Shown here piece by piece: positions 20,131 through 27,506 of a stretch of 64,000 nt of DNA. The DNA comes from Rhizobiaceae bacterium (lineage in GTDB: Bacteria; Pseudomonadota; Alphaproteobacteria; Rhizobiales; Rhizobiaceae). Numbering within the stretch: position 1 is the stretch's first letter; every line of letters begins with the position of its first letter. The stretch is taken from the NCBI GenBank assembly GCA_014238155.1, contig JABABQ010000013.1, positions 62,001-126,000 of the forward strand, written 5' to 3'. The position numbers and the translations under genes are program-made. Below the pieces are notes generated by a model. It saw only the letters and a program-made list of their open reading frames with translations. It was not told the origin of the DNA and did not search any database.

Positions 20131-20700
20131 ATGTCTGAACTTTATCCCGCAGAGGTCATCATCGATCCCACCACAGGAGCGGTTTCTCCGGCTACCGGTC
20201 GATACGCCAAATATTTGAGTGAGCTTAGTGGGATTTTCTCCAACAGCGACGCATGGTCCCGCGCCATTCAGGATGAAAACGACCCTCTCGTCTACGAAGT
20301 GATTGAATGCAAGCAGGAAGGCAGTGATCTATTTTTCGGCACCACGACAATGCAGCCAGGCAAGATTGGAGAAGAGTTTTACATGACCAGGGGGCATTTC
20401 CATGAAGATCGAACCAAAGGTGAAGTTTATTGTACGCTGAGCGGCCAGGGTCTGCTTTTGCTTGAGGACCGCCAGGGGTGTTGCAGCACGGTTGAGATGC
20501 GTAAAGGCTCCATTGCCTTCATACCACCGGACTGGGCACATCGTTCCATAAATTGTGGTCCGATTCCGCTGGTTTTCACTTGGGTTTGCAGCGTTGCAGC
20601 CGGGCACGATTACGGTCAAATTCTTCAGCGCGGTATGCGTAAACTCATTGTCGAACGTGAAGGTGAAATCGAAGTGGTTACCAATCCAAAGTTCGATTGA
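20131..20700 (+). CDS. pgi: Cupin-type glucose-6-phosphate isomerase
   Basis: A 189-residue metal-dependent phosphoglucose isomerase of the cupin type, unrelated to the usual SIS-domain enzyme. It interconverts glucose 6-phosphate and fructose 6-phosphate. Metal ligands are visible in MTRGHFHEDRTKGEVY (two His and a Glu) and DWAHRSIN (third His), with the cupin strands between. These enzymes were first described in archaea, and scattered copies occur in rhizobia, so horizontal origin is likely. Located between the catabolic operon and the transporter genes, it fits the sugar pathway. Length is normal. Confidence 0.88.
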   Translation: MSELYPAEVIIDPTTGAVSPATGRYAKYLSELSGIFSNSDAWSRAIQDENDPLVYEVIECKQEGSDLFFGTTTMQPGKIGEEFYMTRGHFHEDRTKGEVYCTLSGQGLLLLEDRQGCCSTVEMRKGSIAFIPPDWAHRSINCGPIPLVFTWVCSVAAGHDYGQILQRGMRKLIVEREGEIEVVTNPKFD

Positions 20701-20951
20701 GTACTCTAATTACTGAGCCAAATCTTGTCGTCTCTCCGCTGCCTAAGTGAGCCCAAGATACGATAATACCACGAACCCCAATGGCGAATTCGGTTGTGAA
20801 CGATTGAGTTTCCACCCACCGATTTTGGCAGTTCCTATAGCAATCATGTTAAACCAGAACTTCTTGAATCGAGCTTTTGCATGGTAACAATCAATCCTTG
20901 CCCAAAGCCAGAATGGTACAACGTCAGTTGCTGAACTGTGCGTAGGCTCGG

Positions 20952-20981
20952 TTGACGCCTTCCTTACATTGTGCCTATGCT
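20952..20981 (+). promoter_or_regulatory. Candidate promoter of the GntR-led ABC operon
   Basis: TTGACG (20952-20957) and TATGCT (20976-20981) are separated by 18 bases, a good -35 and fair -10. The rest of the 322-bp gap 20701-21022 holds no gene that I can support. Confidence 0.5.
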
Positions 20982-20994
20982 AACATTCTAGCAT
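20977..20994. promoter_or_regulatory. Candidate GntR operator
   Basis: ATGCTA-N6-TAGCAT is a perfect inverted repeat overlapping the predicted -10 element and ending 29 bases before the regulator's start codon. Its position suits autorepression by the GntR protein. Seen: symmetry and position; the binding is inferred. Confidence 0.5.
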
Positions 20995-21022
20995 GCGAAT
21001 AGTGCCTGGGGAGGCGCATGAC

Positions 21023-21715
21023 ATGAGCGCGATTGGCGCCCACAAAAGTTCGACCAGAAAATCCAAAGTGGATATTGTTTACGAACAATTGCGCTCGTCG
21101 ATTATCACTGGAGAACGCGGCCCCGGCACACTCCTGGACAAGGCCCAACTCGCCGAGTTGTTCGAAGTTTCCCGCCAACCACTTGCCAATGCATTTGACC
21201 GGCTGGCCTATGATGGGCTGGTGAAAGTCATCCCCCAAAGGGGTTCGTTTGTGTCCAAACTTGAACCAACGTCATTGTACGAACACTTCTTCGTTCGCAA
21301 GGCCCTGGAGGTCGAGCTGGCTGCCTGCGCATCTACTGACATGACTGACCATACAATTGGCCTTATGGAACACAACCTTCGTTATCAAGAAGTCGCTCTG
21401 GAGGGCGGCGATCTGGATGGATTTTACGAACTCGACGTTCGTTTTCATGAACTGATCCACTCGTCGCACCCGGTTGGTGAAGCAGCGCGTATTCTGGAAC
21501 GGACACAAAGTTATCTGGAACGGGTTCGGCGGGTGTTGCTTCCAGAGCCCGGACGCCCGCAACAGACATTTGAAGAGCACAAAGCCATAGCTGAAGCCAT
21601 CAAACAAAGTGATCCGGTGAATGCCGGACAAGCGATGCGCTTTCACATTGATCAAGTTCAGCAACAAATTCAGAAATTCGTCGCCAAGAGATCCGAACTC
21701 TTCGAAAACGGATAG
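21023..21715 (+). CDS. GntR-family (FadR/FCD subgroup) transcriptional regulator
   Basis: About 230 residues. The ATG at 21023 follows GGGGAGG by eight bases; an in-frame ATG at 20993 is less well placed. The N-terminal winged helix-turn-helix is IVYEQLRSSIITGERGPGTLLDKAQLAELFEVSRQPL onward. The C-terminal FCD ligand-binding domain is all-helical with metal-type residues (DVRFHELIHSSH and FHIDQVQQQI). It precedes the sugar ABC transporter genes by 31 bp and probably represses this operon, and perhaps the divergent catabolic genes, until a sugar or sugar acid binds. Effector unknown. Confidence 0.88.
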   Translation: MSAIGAHKSSTRKSKVDIVYEQLRSSIITGERGPGTLLDKAQLAELFEVSRQPLANAFDRLAYDGLVKVIPQRGSFVSKLEPTSLYEHFFVRKALEVELAACASTDMTDHTIGLMEHNLRYQEVALEGGDLDGFYELDVRFHELIHSSHPVGEAARILERTQSYLERVRRVLLPEPGRPQQTFEEHKAIAEAIKQSDPVNAGQAMRFHIDQVQQQIQKFVAKRSELFENG

Positions 21716-21746
21716 TCAAACAAGAAGGTTAACCCAGGAGGAAACT

Positions 21747-23237
21747 ATGATTTTGGATAATATGAAGAAGGCGCTGCTTGGTGCAGCTGTCGGAGTCGGT
21801 GCCATTGCTGGCGCAGTGGCTCCATCAAATGCGGGCGAATTTGATGGCGTTACCGTCAACATCCTGACTCGTCCGGGCTATGTAATTGCTGGCCGGCTGG
21901 TCGAGCGAGGACTTGAGTTCCAGGAACAGACCGGCGGTAAGATCGTCGTCACCGAAGTGCCGTTTGCAGAAATTTTTCCGAAGATTCAAAATGACTGGTC
22001 AACAGGCACCAATTCCATTGATGTTGGAGTTTTTGCAGCTGGTTGGGGCGTTGAACTTGACGCTGCCGGTTTGCTTGAAGACATGGACCCTTATATCGCC
22101 AAAGACGACAAAATTGATCTGGCTGATATCGCGCCCTATTTCCGCGAGTTTGGTCAAAAGGTTGGCGGCAAAACGAAGCTGCTGATGGTCGATGGCGATT
22201 TCCAGATGGTGTACTATCGTAAAGACATTCTGGAAAAGGCTGGCCTCGAGCCGCCCAAGACCTGGGAAGATTATCTGGATGTGGCATCAAAGATCCATGG
22301 TCAGGATATGAACGGTGATGGAGAGGCCGATTTCGGTTCCTGCATCTTTAAAAAGCGTAACGCACAGTCTTACTTTGCGATCCAAACGTTTGCTGCGCCA
22401 ATTGTTCAAACACATGGCACTGGTCAGGGATTTCACTTCGACAACGCTACGATGAAACCCATGGTCAACAACGCAGGCTGGAAGAAGGCCATGGAGCTTT
22501 ACAAGGAGACCGGCAAATACGGTCCACCCGAAGAGCTCAACATGGATATCGGCGATACAAGAGCGATCTTCAAGGCCGGACGCTGTGGACTTCTGGTTGA
22601 GTGGGGCGACCCTGGTCCACTTCAGCTTGACGACGACGCGACCGCAATTAAGGGCTTGCTCTATGCGGTCTCGGCTGTCGGTTCCAAAGAGGTGCTGGAC
22701 CGTGCCACGGGCAAACTTGTTCCTGTTACCAAAGAAAGCGCACCCCATGCGATTGACGGTGTCAATTATGCTCCGTTTGCTGCCTTTGGTGGCTGGGCTG
22801 GCGCGATCAACAAACGCGCTTCCCAGAAGAAAAAAGACGCAGCCTACGCGTTTCTTTCCTACATGAACCAGGCGGCGCAATCGAGTGTCGATGTGACGAT
22901 TGGTGCGACCGGCTACAACCCGTATCGCCTATCGCAGTTGGCCAGCCCCGATTTGTTCGTCAAGGCAGGAATGCCTCAGGAACTTGCAGAGAACTATATT
23001 GGTGCGATCAATGGCGCGCTGAATAGCCTCAACATGGCTTCTGATATGAAAATCCCGGGTGCGCCGAACTATACCGGCGTCGTGCTGGACACTGAACTTG
23101 CTCGGTATCTGGCTGGGGAAATCACAGTGGATGAAGCCCTGCAGAATATTGAGGCAGGCTGGGAAGAGATCACCGAGGACTTCGGTCGCGAGGAACAGAT
23201 CAAATTCCAGGCCCTGGCATTCGGTTCCGGCAAATAA
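21747..23237 (+). CDS. Sugar ABC transporter, periplasmic solute-binding protein (family 1)
   Basis: A 496-residue solute-binding protein. The ATG at 21747 has CAGGAGGA upstream. The first 29 residues form a signal peptide (MKKALLGAAVGVGAIAGAVAP, cleavage near SNA-GEF). The mature part has the family 1 features FYRKDILEKAGLEPPKTWEDY-like hinge (here YYRKDILEKAGLEPP), MNGDGEADFG and FKAGRCGLLVEWGDPG. It captures a carbohydrate in the periplasm for the permeases that follow. It leads four tightly packed importer genes. The sugar is unknown; glycerol-phosphate or oligosaccharide binding cannot be excluded. Confidence 0.93.
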   Translation: MILDNMKKALLGAAVGVGAIAGAVAPSNAGEFDGVTVNILTRPGYVIAGRLVERGLEFQEQTGGKIVVTEVPFAEIFPKIQNDWSTGTNSIDVGVFAAGWGVELDAAGLLEDMDPYIAKDDKIDLADIAPYFREFGQKVGGKTKLLMVDGDFQMVYYRKDILEKAGLEPPKTWEDYLDVASKIHGQDMNGDGEADFGSCIFKKRNAQSYFAIQTFAAPIVQTHGTGQGFHFDNATMKPMVNNAGWKKAMELYKETGKYGPPEELNMDIGDTRAIFKAGRCGLLVEWGDPGPLQLDDDATAIKGLLYAVSAVGSKEVLDRATGKLVPVTKESAPHAIDGVNYAPFAAFGGWAGAINKRASQKKKDAAYAFLSYMNQAAQSSVDVTIGATGYNPYRLSQLASPDLFVKAGMPQELAENYIGAINGALNSLNMASDMKIPGAPNYTGVVLDTELARYLAGEITVDEALQNIEAGWEEITEDFGREEQIKFQALAFGSGK

Positions 23238-23248
23238 AGTCAGTATCA

Positions 23249-24403
23249 ATGTCAGACAACATCTACAATCGCCAGCCGGGGTTTGCCCCGGCTGGCACAT
23301 CTGCCGGAGACCGCTGGCGAGAATGGATTGACCGCCATTCGGGCACCTTCTTCATAGCTCCTGCGGTGACGTTGATTCTGGTTTTAGCAATTTTTCCAAC
23401 TTTCTATTCCATGGCTTTTGCCTTGAGTCGTGTGAGGTTCACTGGCGACGGTCTGCGTTTCCGGTTTGTCGGATTCCGAAATTTTGCCAAGCAGCTGTTT
23501 GGCAGCGATCAGGTGCATTTTTTGGGAAGGACTGAACCGGCCAGCATCTTCGGCACAATAATTTTTATTGCTGTTGTTGTTGCCGTCCTTTGGTGGCTTT
23601 ACCGCTCCCTGAAAACGGCAACCTGGGTCGGCATGATTGGGCGCACGATTTCTGCGGCCGCCGCAATATTTCTCACCTGGGTTTTGGCAGCATCGCTGCT
23701 TTCCGGAAACTCGATCGGCACGTTATATACAACCTTGTTTTATGTCCTTGTTGGCTGCTTCTTGCAGTTCATTATTGGGACGGGTCTGGCGTTCCTGTGT
23801 TCGCAACCGATTCAGGGCAAGAATTTTTTCCGCGTAATTTTCTTCATTCCGCTGATGGTAACTCCCCTTGGTGTGGGTTATGCGATGAGGATGGTCGCCG
23901 ACGTAACACGGGGGCCTTTCGAGCCACTTTTGGGAATACTCGGGTTTCAGGACTGGGTTTGGTCGGTGGATCCATGGTCCGCCCGATTTATCATGATGGT
24001 CTGTGATTCCTGGCAGTGGATTCCGTTCATCTTTATTTGCATGCTCGCCGCATTGGAAAATGTTCCGCGGGACCATGTCGAAGCCGCTCAAGTGGACGGA
24101 GCGTCAAGCGTTCATATCTTCCGCGAAATCACCTGGCCACAAGTTGTGCCGGTTGCCGTGACGGTCCTGCTAATCCGAGCGATTGAGGCGTTCAAAATTA
24201 TGGACCTTCCCAATATCATGACCGGTGGAGGGCCAGGTTCTTCCACAGAATCGATGACGCTGCATTCCGTCTACGTTTGGCGGGCCAATGATATGGGAAC
24301 GTCGGCGGCTATTGCCTATCTGCTACTGATCCTGACGGTCGTCGTCTGCGCGTCGTTCTTCAACTACGTGGTATTGGGTCAAATACGGAAAGCGCAAGCA
24401 TGA
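23249..24403 (+). CDS. Sugar ABC transporter permease, MalF/UgpA-like with extra helices
   Basis: A 384-residue inner-membrane permease. The EAA coupling loop is EAAQVDGASSVHIFREITWP, which docks on the ATPase. About eight hydrophobic segments are visible rather than the usual six. The extra pair lies around residues 90-150 (IIFIAVVVAVLWWLY and TISAAAAIFLTWVLA), before the conserved core. It overlaps the next permease by four bases and follows the binding protein by 11 bp. With its partner it forms the transmembrane channel of a carbohydrate importer. Confidence 0.92.
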   Translation: MSDNIYNRQPGFAPAGTSAGDRWREWIDRHSGTFFIAPAVTLILVLAIFPTFYSMAFALSRVRFTGDGLRFRFVGFRNFAKQLFGSDQVHFLGRTEPASIFGTIIFIAVVVAVLWWLYRSLKTATWVGMIGRTISAAAAIFLTWVLAASLLSGNSIGTLYTTLFYVLVGCFLQFIIGTGLAFLCSQPIQGKNFFRVIFFIPLMVTPLGVGYAMRMVADVTRGPFEPLLGILGFQDWVWSVDPWSARFIMMVCDSWQWIPFIFICMLAALENVPRDHVEAAQVDGASSVHIFREITWPQVVPVAVTVLLIRAIEAFKIMDLPNIMTGGGPGSSTESMTLHSVYVWRANDMGTSAAIAYLLLILTVVVCASFFNYVVLGQIRKAQA

Positions 24404-25584
24404 GCGATGCATCCTTCAAATTCGAGAAACAAAACAGAAGTCTGGTTGAGCGGCTTTTCGAGCCGCCCTCTGTCGGCAAAATGGCGCCGGTTGCAAAGGT
24501 CTTTGCCTATACGTTTCTGGCGATTTGGTCAGTGTTCGTTCTGTTCCCAATCTACTGGGTCATAATCACGTCGTTCAAGGACGCGGCGGCTGTTAATCAG
24601 GGGCCATTCTACCTCCCGTTTGTGGATTTTCAGCCCACTCTCGACGCGTGGCGGGTCCAATTCAACACAGATCCCTTCTGTGATCTGTCTTCCATCCTTC
24701 GGCAATTGTACCTGCTGGTGCACAACTCATTCGTTTTTGTTGTTTCACCGGTGGTGTCGCTGGAACCTTTGGAACCGCAAATCTGCAAAATCTATCTTGC
24801 CTTCACCAACTCTATCGTCATCAGCGTAGCGTCGACGGCATTCTGCATGGCCATCGGTTCCATGGCGGCCTATGCTCTGGCGCGGATCCAATACAAGCCC
24901 AAATTCGGTAACGTTCTTATCTTCGTCGGTCTGATTGTGGTGGTAATCGTGGCCACAACCTATGCAGGTGTTCCCTGGTGGGCTTCCTCCACCGTTGCTT
25001 TGGCGCTTTTCTTTTTCCTGGCACGTGCCTTCGGCCGGCACTTCAAGCTGGCGCTTGGCAATGGAGACATATTGTTCTGGATCATTTCCCAAAGGATATT
25101 GCCGCCAATTGTGGTGGTCATTCCGGTATATGTGATGTTCCAGGCAGTAGGGTTGCTGGATACCCATCTTGGCCTGATCCTGCTTTACGCGGTGGCCAAC
25201 CTACCGATCGTTGTCTGGTTGATGCATGATTTCTTTGCCAATTTGCCCATCGAACTGGAGGAATCCGCGCAGCTCGACGGCGCCACAAGGTTTGGTATTT
25301 TCTGGGACATCGTGATGCCGCTGACACGGCCTGGTCTTGCCGCAACGACGCTTTTGATACTGGTACTGAATTGGAACGAATATCTGTTCGCGGTCTTTCT
25401 CGCGACTGTTAAAGTTCAGACCATGCCGATTATGGTTGCTGCCAAAAACACCGGCGAAAAGGGCGTTTTTTGGTGGGAAATGTGCGCCGTCATCGTCGTG
25501 ATGATCATTCCGGTCATCATCATGGCGATACTGTTAACAAGATTTATTTCCAAAGGCGTCCTGCAAGGCGCGGTGAAAGGTTAA
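24400..25584 (+). CDS. Sugar ABC transporter permease, MalG/UgpE-like with extra helices
   Basis: A 394-residue partner permease starting in the ATGA overlap with the previous gene. The EAA loop is EESAQLDGATRFGIFWDIVMPL. Like its partner it has additional hydrophobic segments, here in the middle (LIFVGLIVVVIVATTY and STVALALFFFLARAF), plus an unusually long loop after the first helix containing FNTDPFCDL and LEPLEPQICK. About eight membrane segments in total. It forms the heterodimeric channel with the 23249 product and is energised by the ATPase encoded three bases downstream. Confidence 0.92.
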   Translation: MSDASFKFEKQNRSLVERLFEPPSVGKMAPVAKVFAYTFLAIWSVFVLFPIYWVIITSFKDAAAVNQGPFYLPFVDFQPTLDAWRVQFNTDPFCDLSSILRQLYLLVHNSFVFVVSPVVSLEPLEPQICKIYLAFTNSIVISVASTAFCMAIGSMAAYALARIQYKPKFGNVLIFVGLIVVVIVATTYAGVPWWASSTVALALFFFLARAFGRHFKLALGNGDILFWIISQRILPPIVVVIPVYVMFQAVGLLDTHLGLILLYAVANLPIVVWLMHDFFANLPIELEESAQLDGATRFGIFWDIVMPLTRPGLAATTLLILVLNWNEYLFAVFLATVKVQTMPIMVAAKNTGEKGVFWWEMCAVIVVMIIPVIIMAILLTRFISKGVLQGAVKG

Positions 25585-25587
25585 GAA

Positions 25588-26658
25588 ATGGCAGTTGGTT
25601 ACTCCAAAGCCTCAGTCAAATTTGATGCCGTGCAGAAGAGTTTCGGTGACGTAAAGGTGTTGGAAGAGTTCGACCTTGAAGTCGAACCTGGAGAATTCCT
25701 TGTCTTGCTGGGCGCCTCCGGGTCCGGCAAGACAACCGCGCTGCGCATACTTTCGGGGCTGGAAACGCCTTCTGCGGGGCGAGTTCATATCGGCGAGCGC
25801 GATGTCACCGACGTATTGCCGAAATACCGTGATATTTCGATGGTTTTTCAATCCTATGCACTTTATCCGCACAAGACAGTCGCGGAGAATATTGGCTTTC
25901 CGCTCAAAGTACGGAAGTTGGACAAGGCCGAAATTGATCGGGCCATTCTTGATTCTGCTAAGCAGGTTCAGCTTGAAACATTGCTTGAACGCTATCCTCG
26001 TGAACTTTCAGGCGGACAACGGCAGCGGGTGGCCTTGGCACGCGCCATCATTCGTCGTCCCTCGGTATTTCTTATGGACGAGCCGCTATCTAATCTCGAC
26101 GCCAAGCTGCGGGGTCATATGCGGGCTGAATTGAAGCATATGCAGGGCTCGCTGGGCATTACGACTATTTACGTTACCCATGATCAGATCGAAGCGATGA
26201 CCTTGGCCCACCGTGTTGCTGTCCTCGAAAAGGGCATATTGCAGCAATTGGCAACGCCCGCTGAAATCTACAACAATCCCGCTAATCTGTTTGTCGCTCA
26301 ATTCATTGGATCGCCAGCAATGAATGTAATTAACGGTGGTCTGGAAGGTGATCAGTTCCTGACCAATGGTGCGAATGTCAAAACCACTGTGAAGGGCAAT
26401 GTTCCAAGCGCGATTGCGGGTGTTCGACCTGAAGATTGCAGCGTTACGTCGCCATCAGAGGGAACGTTAAGCGGAAAAATCTACACGACAGAACTGATTG
26501 GCGATCATACTCTTGTGACGGTGGATTGGGGATCCGATCAAATTGTCGTCAAGGCACACAAGGATTTCGACGGCAAGCAAGGCGACGGTGTTGGTGTAAT
26601 TCTACCACCAGATAACTTGTTCATATTTGACAAGAATACGGGTCAACGAATTCGCTGA
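25588..26658 (+). CDS. Sugar ABC transporter ATP-binding protein, MalK/UgpC-like
   Basis: A 356-residue ATPase of the carbohydrate uptake type. Walker A is GASGSGKTT, the Q-loop lies in VFQSYALYPHKTV, the signature is LSGGQRQRVALARA, Walker B is VFLMDEPLSNLD and the switch His is in YVTHDQIEAMT. The C-terminal TOBE/OB region (about 235-356, with GVRPEDCSV) is characteristic of MalK-like subunits. It hydrolyses ATP on the cytoplasmic face to drive the two permeases. It starts three bases after the second permease and is the last gene of the importer operon. Confidence 0.95.
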   Translation: MAVGYSKASVKFDAVQKSFGDVKVLEEFDLEVEPGEFLVLLGASGSGKTTALRILSGLETPSAGRVHIGERDVTDVLPKYRDISMVFQSYALYPHKTVAENIGFPLKVRKLDKAEIDRAILDSAKQVQLETLLERYPRELSGGQRQRVALARAIIRRPSVFLMDEPLSNLDAKLRGHMRAELKHMQGSLGITTIYVTHDQIEAMTLAHRVAVLEKGILQQLATPAEIYNNPANLFVAQFIGSPAMNVINGGLEGDQFLTNGANVKTTVKGNVPSAIAGVRPEDCSVTSPSEGTLSGKIYTTELIGDHTLVTVDWGSDQIVVKAHKDFDGKQGDGVGVILPPDNLFIFDKNTGQRIR

Positions 26659-26902
26659 CAAAATTGGCGACGCGACTGTCCCTGAGGATAAAACTTCATC
26701 GAGTCGATTTCGACACCAGCCAAGTGAACCAATTGACCTTGCCGAGGTTTGGAACCAATCCTGTATCCATTCACCGACAATGACAGCACTGGTGAAGATT
26801 GAACTTCGATTTCCGAAAATCGAGATTGAGAGCTTATCATTGCAATTGGGGGAGGCGTGGGACACCCTTTGAGCGATGCCGGACAAATGAAGGAGGACAA
26901 TA

Positions 26903-27499
26903 ATGACGGATGCAGAAAAACTTGAGCTCGAAATTATGGAAAAGTCTCAGCAATTGGCCGCATTACGTGCCAAAGAGGCAGATCGTGAAGTTAAAGATTA
27001 CAAGTTTCAAACCCAAAGTGGTGAAATTTCCATGTCTGAGATGTTCGCCGGGCGAGATCGTCTTTTGATGATTCATAATATGGGGCAGGGCTGCCGCTAT
27101 TGTACCCTGTGGGCCGACGGCATAAACGGCATACTCGCTCATCTGGAAGATGCCATGTCCGTTGTTTTTGTATCAAAGGACCCACCCGAAACCCAAAGAC
27201 GCATGGCGCTTAACCGGGATTGGAGATTTCAGATGGTCTCACATGGGGGGGGCGATTATATGAGCGAACAATGCGCTGTAGGCGACCATGCGAATTATCC
27301 AGGCGCGGCAGTCTATCAACTCAACGATGGCAAGATTGTCCGACGGGCGGGGGCGCCGTTTGGCCCGGGTGATTTGTATTCGCCAATGTGGCATTTTTTA
27401 TCTTTGGCAGGCATCGGTATGTCTGACTGGACGCCACAGTTTCAATATTGGCAGAGACCGGCCTCACTAGATGATGGTGGAGAAAACGTTCGCGACTAG
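26903..27499 (+). CDS. DUF899 thioredoxin-like protein
   Basis: A 198-residue protein of the DUF899 family, which has a thioredoxin-like fold. Recognisable parts: FQTQSGEISMSEMF, LLMIHNMGQGCRYCTLWADG (a CxxC pair at the redox-site position), VVFVSKDPPETQ and a C-terminal WHFLSLAGIG. The N-terminal 30 residues are a charged helix. The family's biochemical role is not established; a redox or peroxide-related function is plausible from the CxxC. GAAGGAGGAC precedes the start. It stands alone, 244 bp after the ABC operon, and is convergent with the GGDEF-EAL gene, whose stop lies eight bases away. Confidence 0.82.
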   Translation: MTDAEKLELEIMEKSQQLAALRAKEADREVKDYKFQTQSGEISMSEMFAGRDRLLMIHNMGQGCRYCTLWADGINGILAHLEDAMSVVFVSKDPPETQRRMALNRDWRFQMVSHGGGDYMSEQCAVGDHANYPGAAVYQLNDGKIVRRAGAPFGPGDLYSPMWHFLSLAGIGMSDWTPQFQYWQRPASLDDGGENVRD

Positions 27500-27506
27500 C
27501 CCGATT

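Noticed and set aside
26643-26900. Open frames in the gap between the ABC ATPase and the DUF899 gene
   Set aside because: No motif, no good ribosome-binding site; treated as non-coding spacer with only a short CGATTTCCGAAAATCG symmetry.
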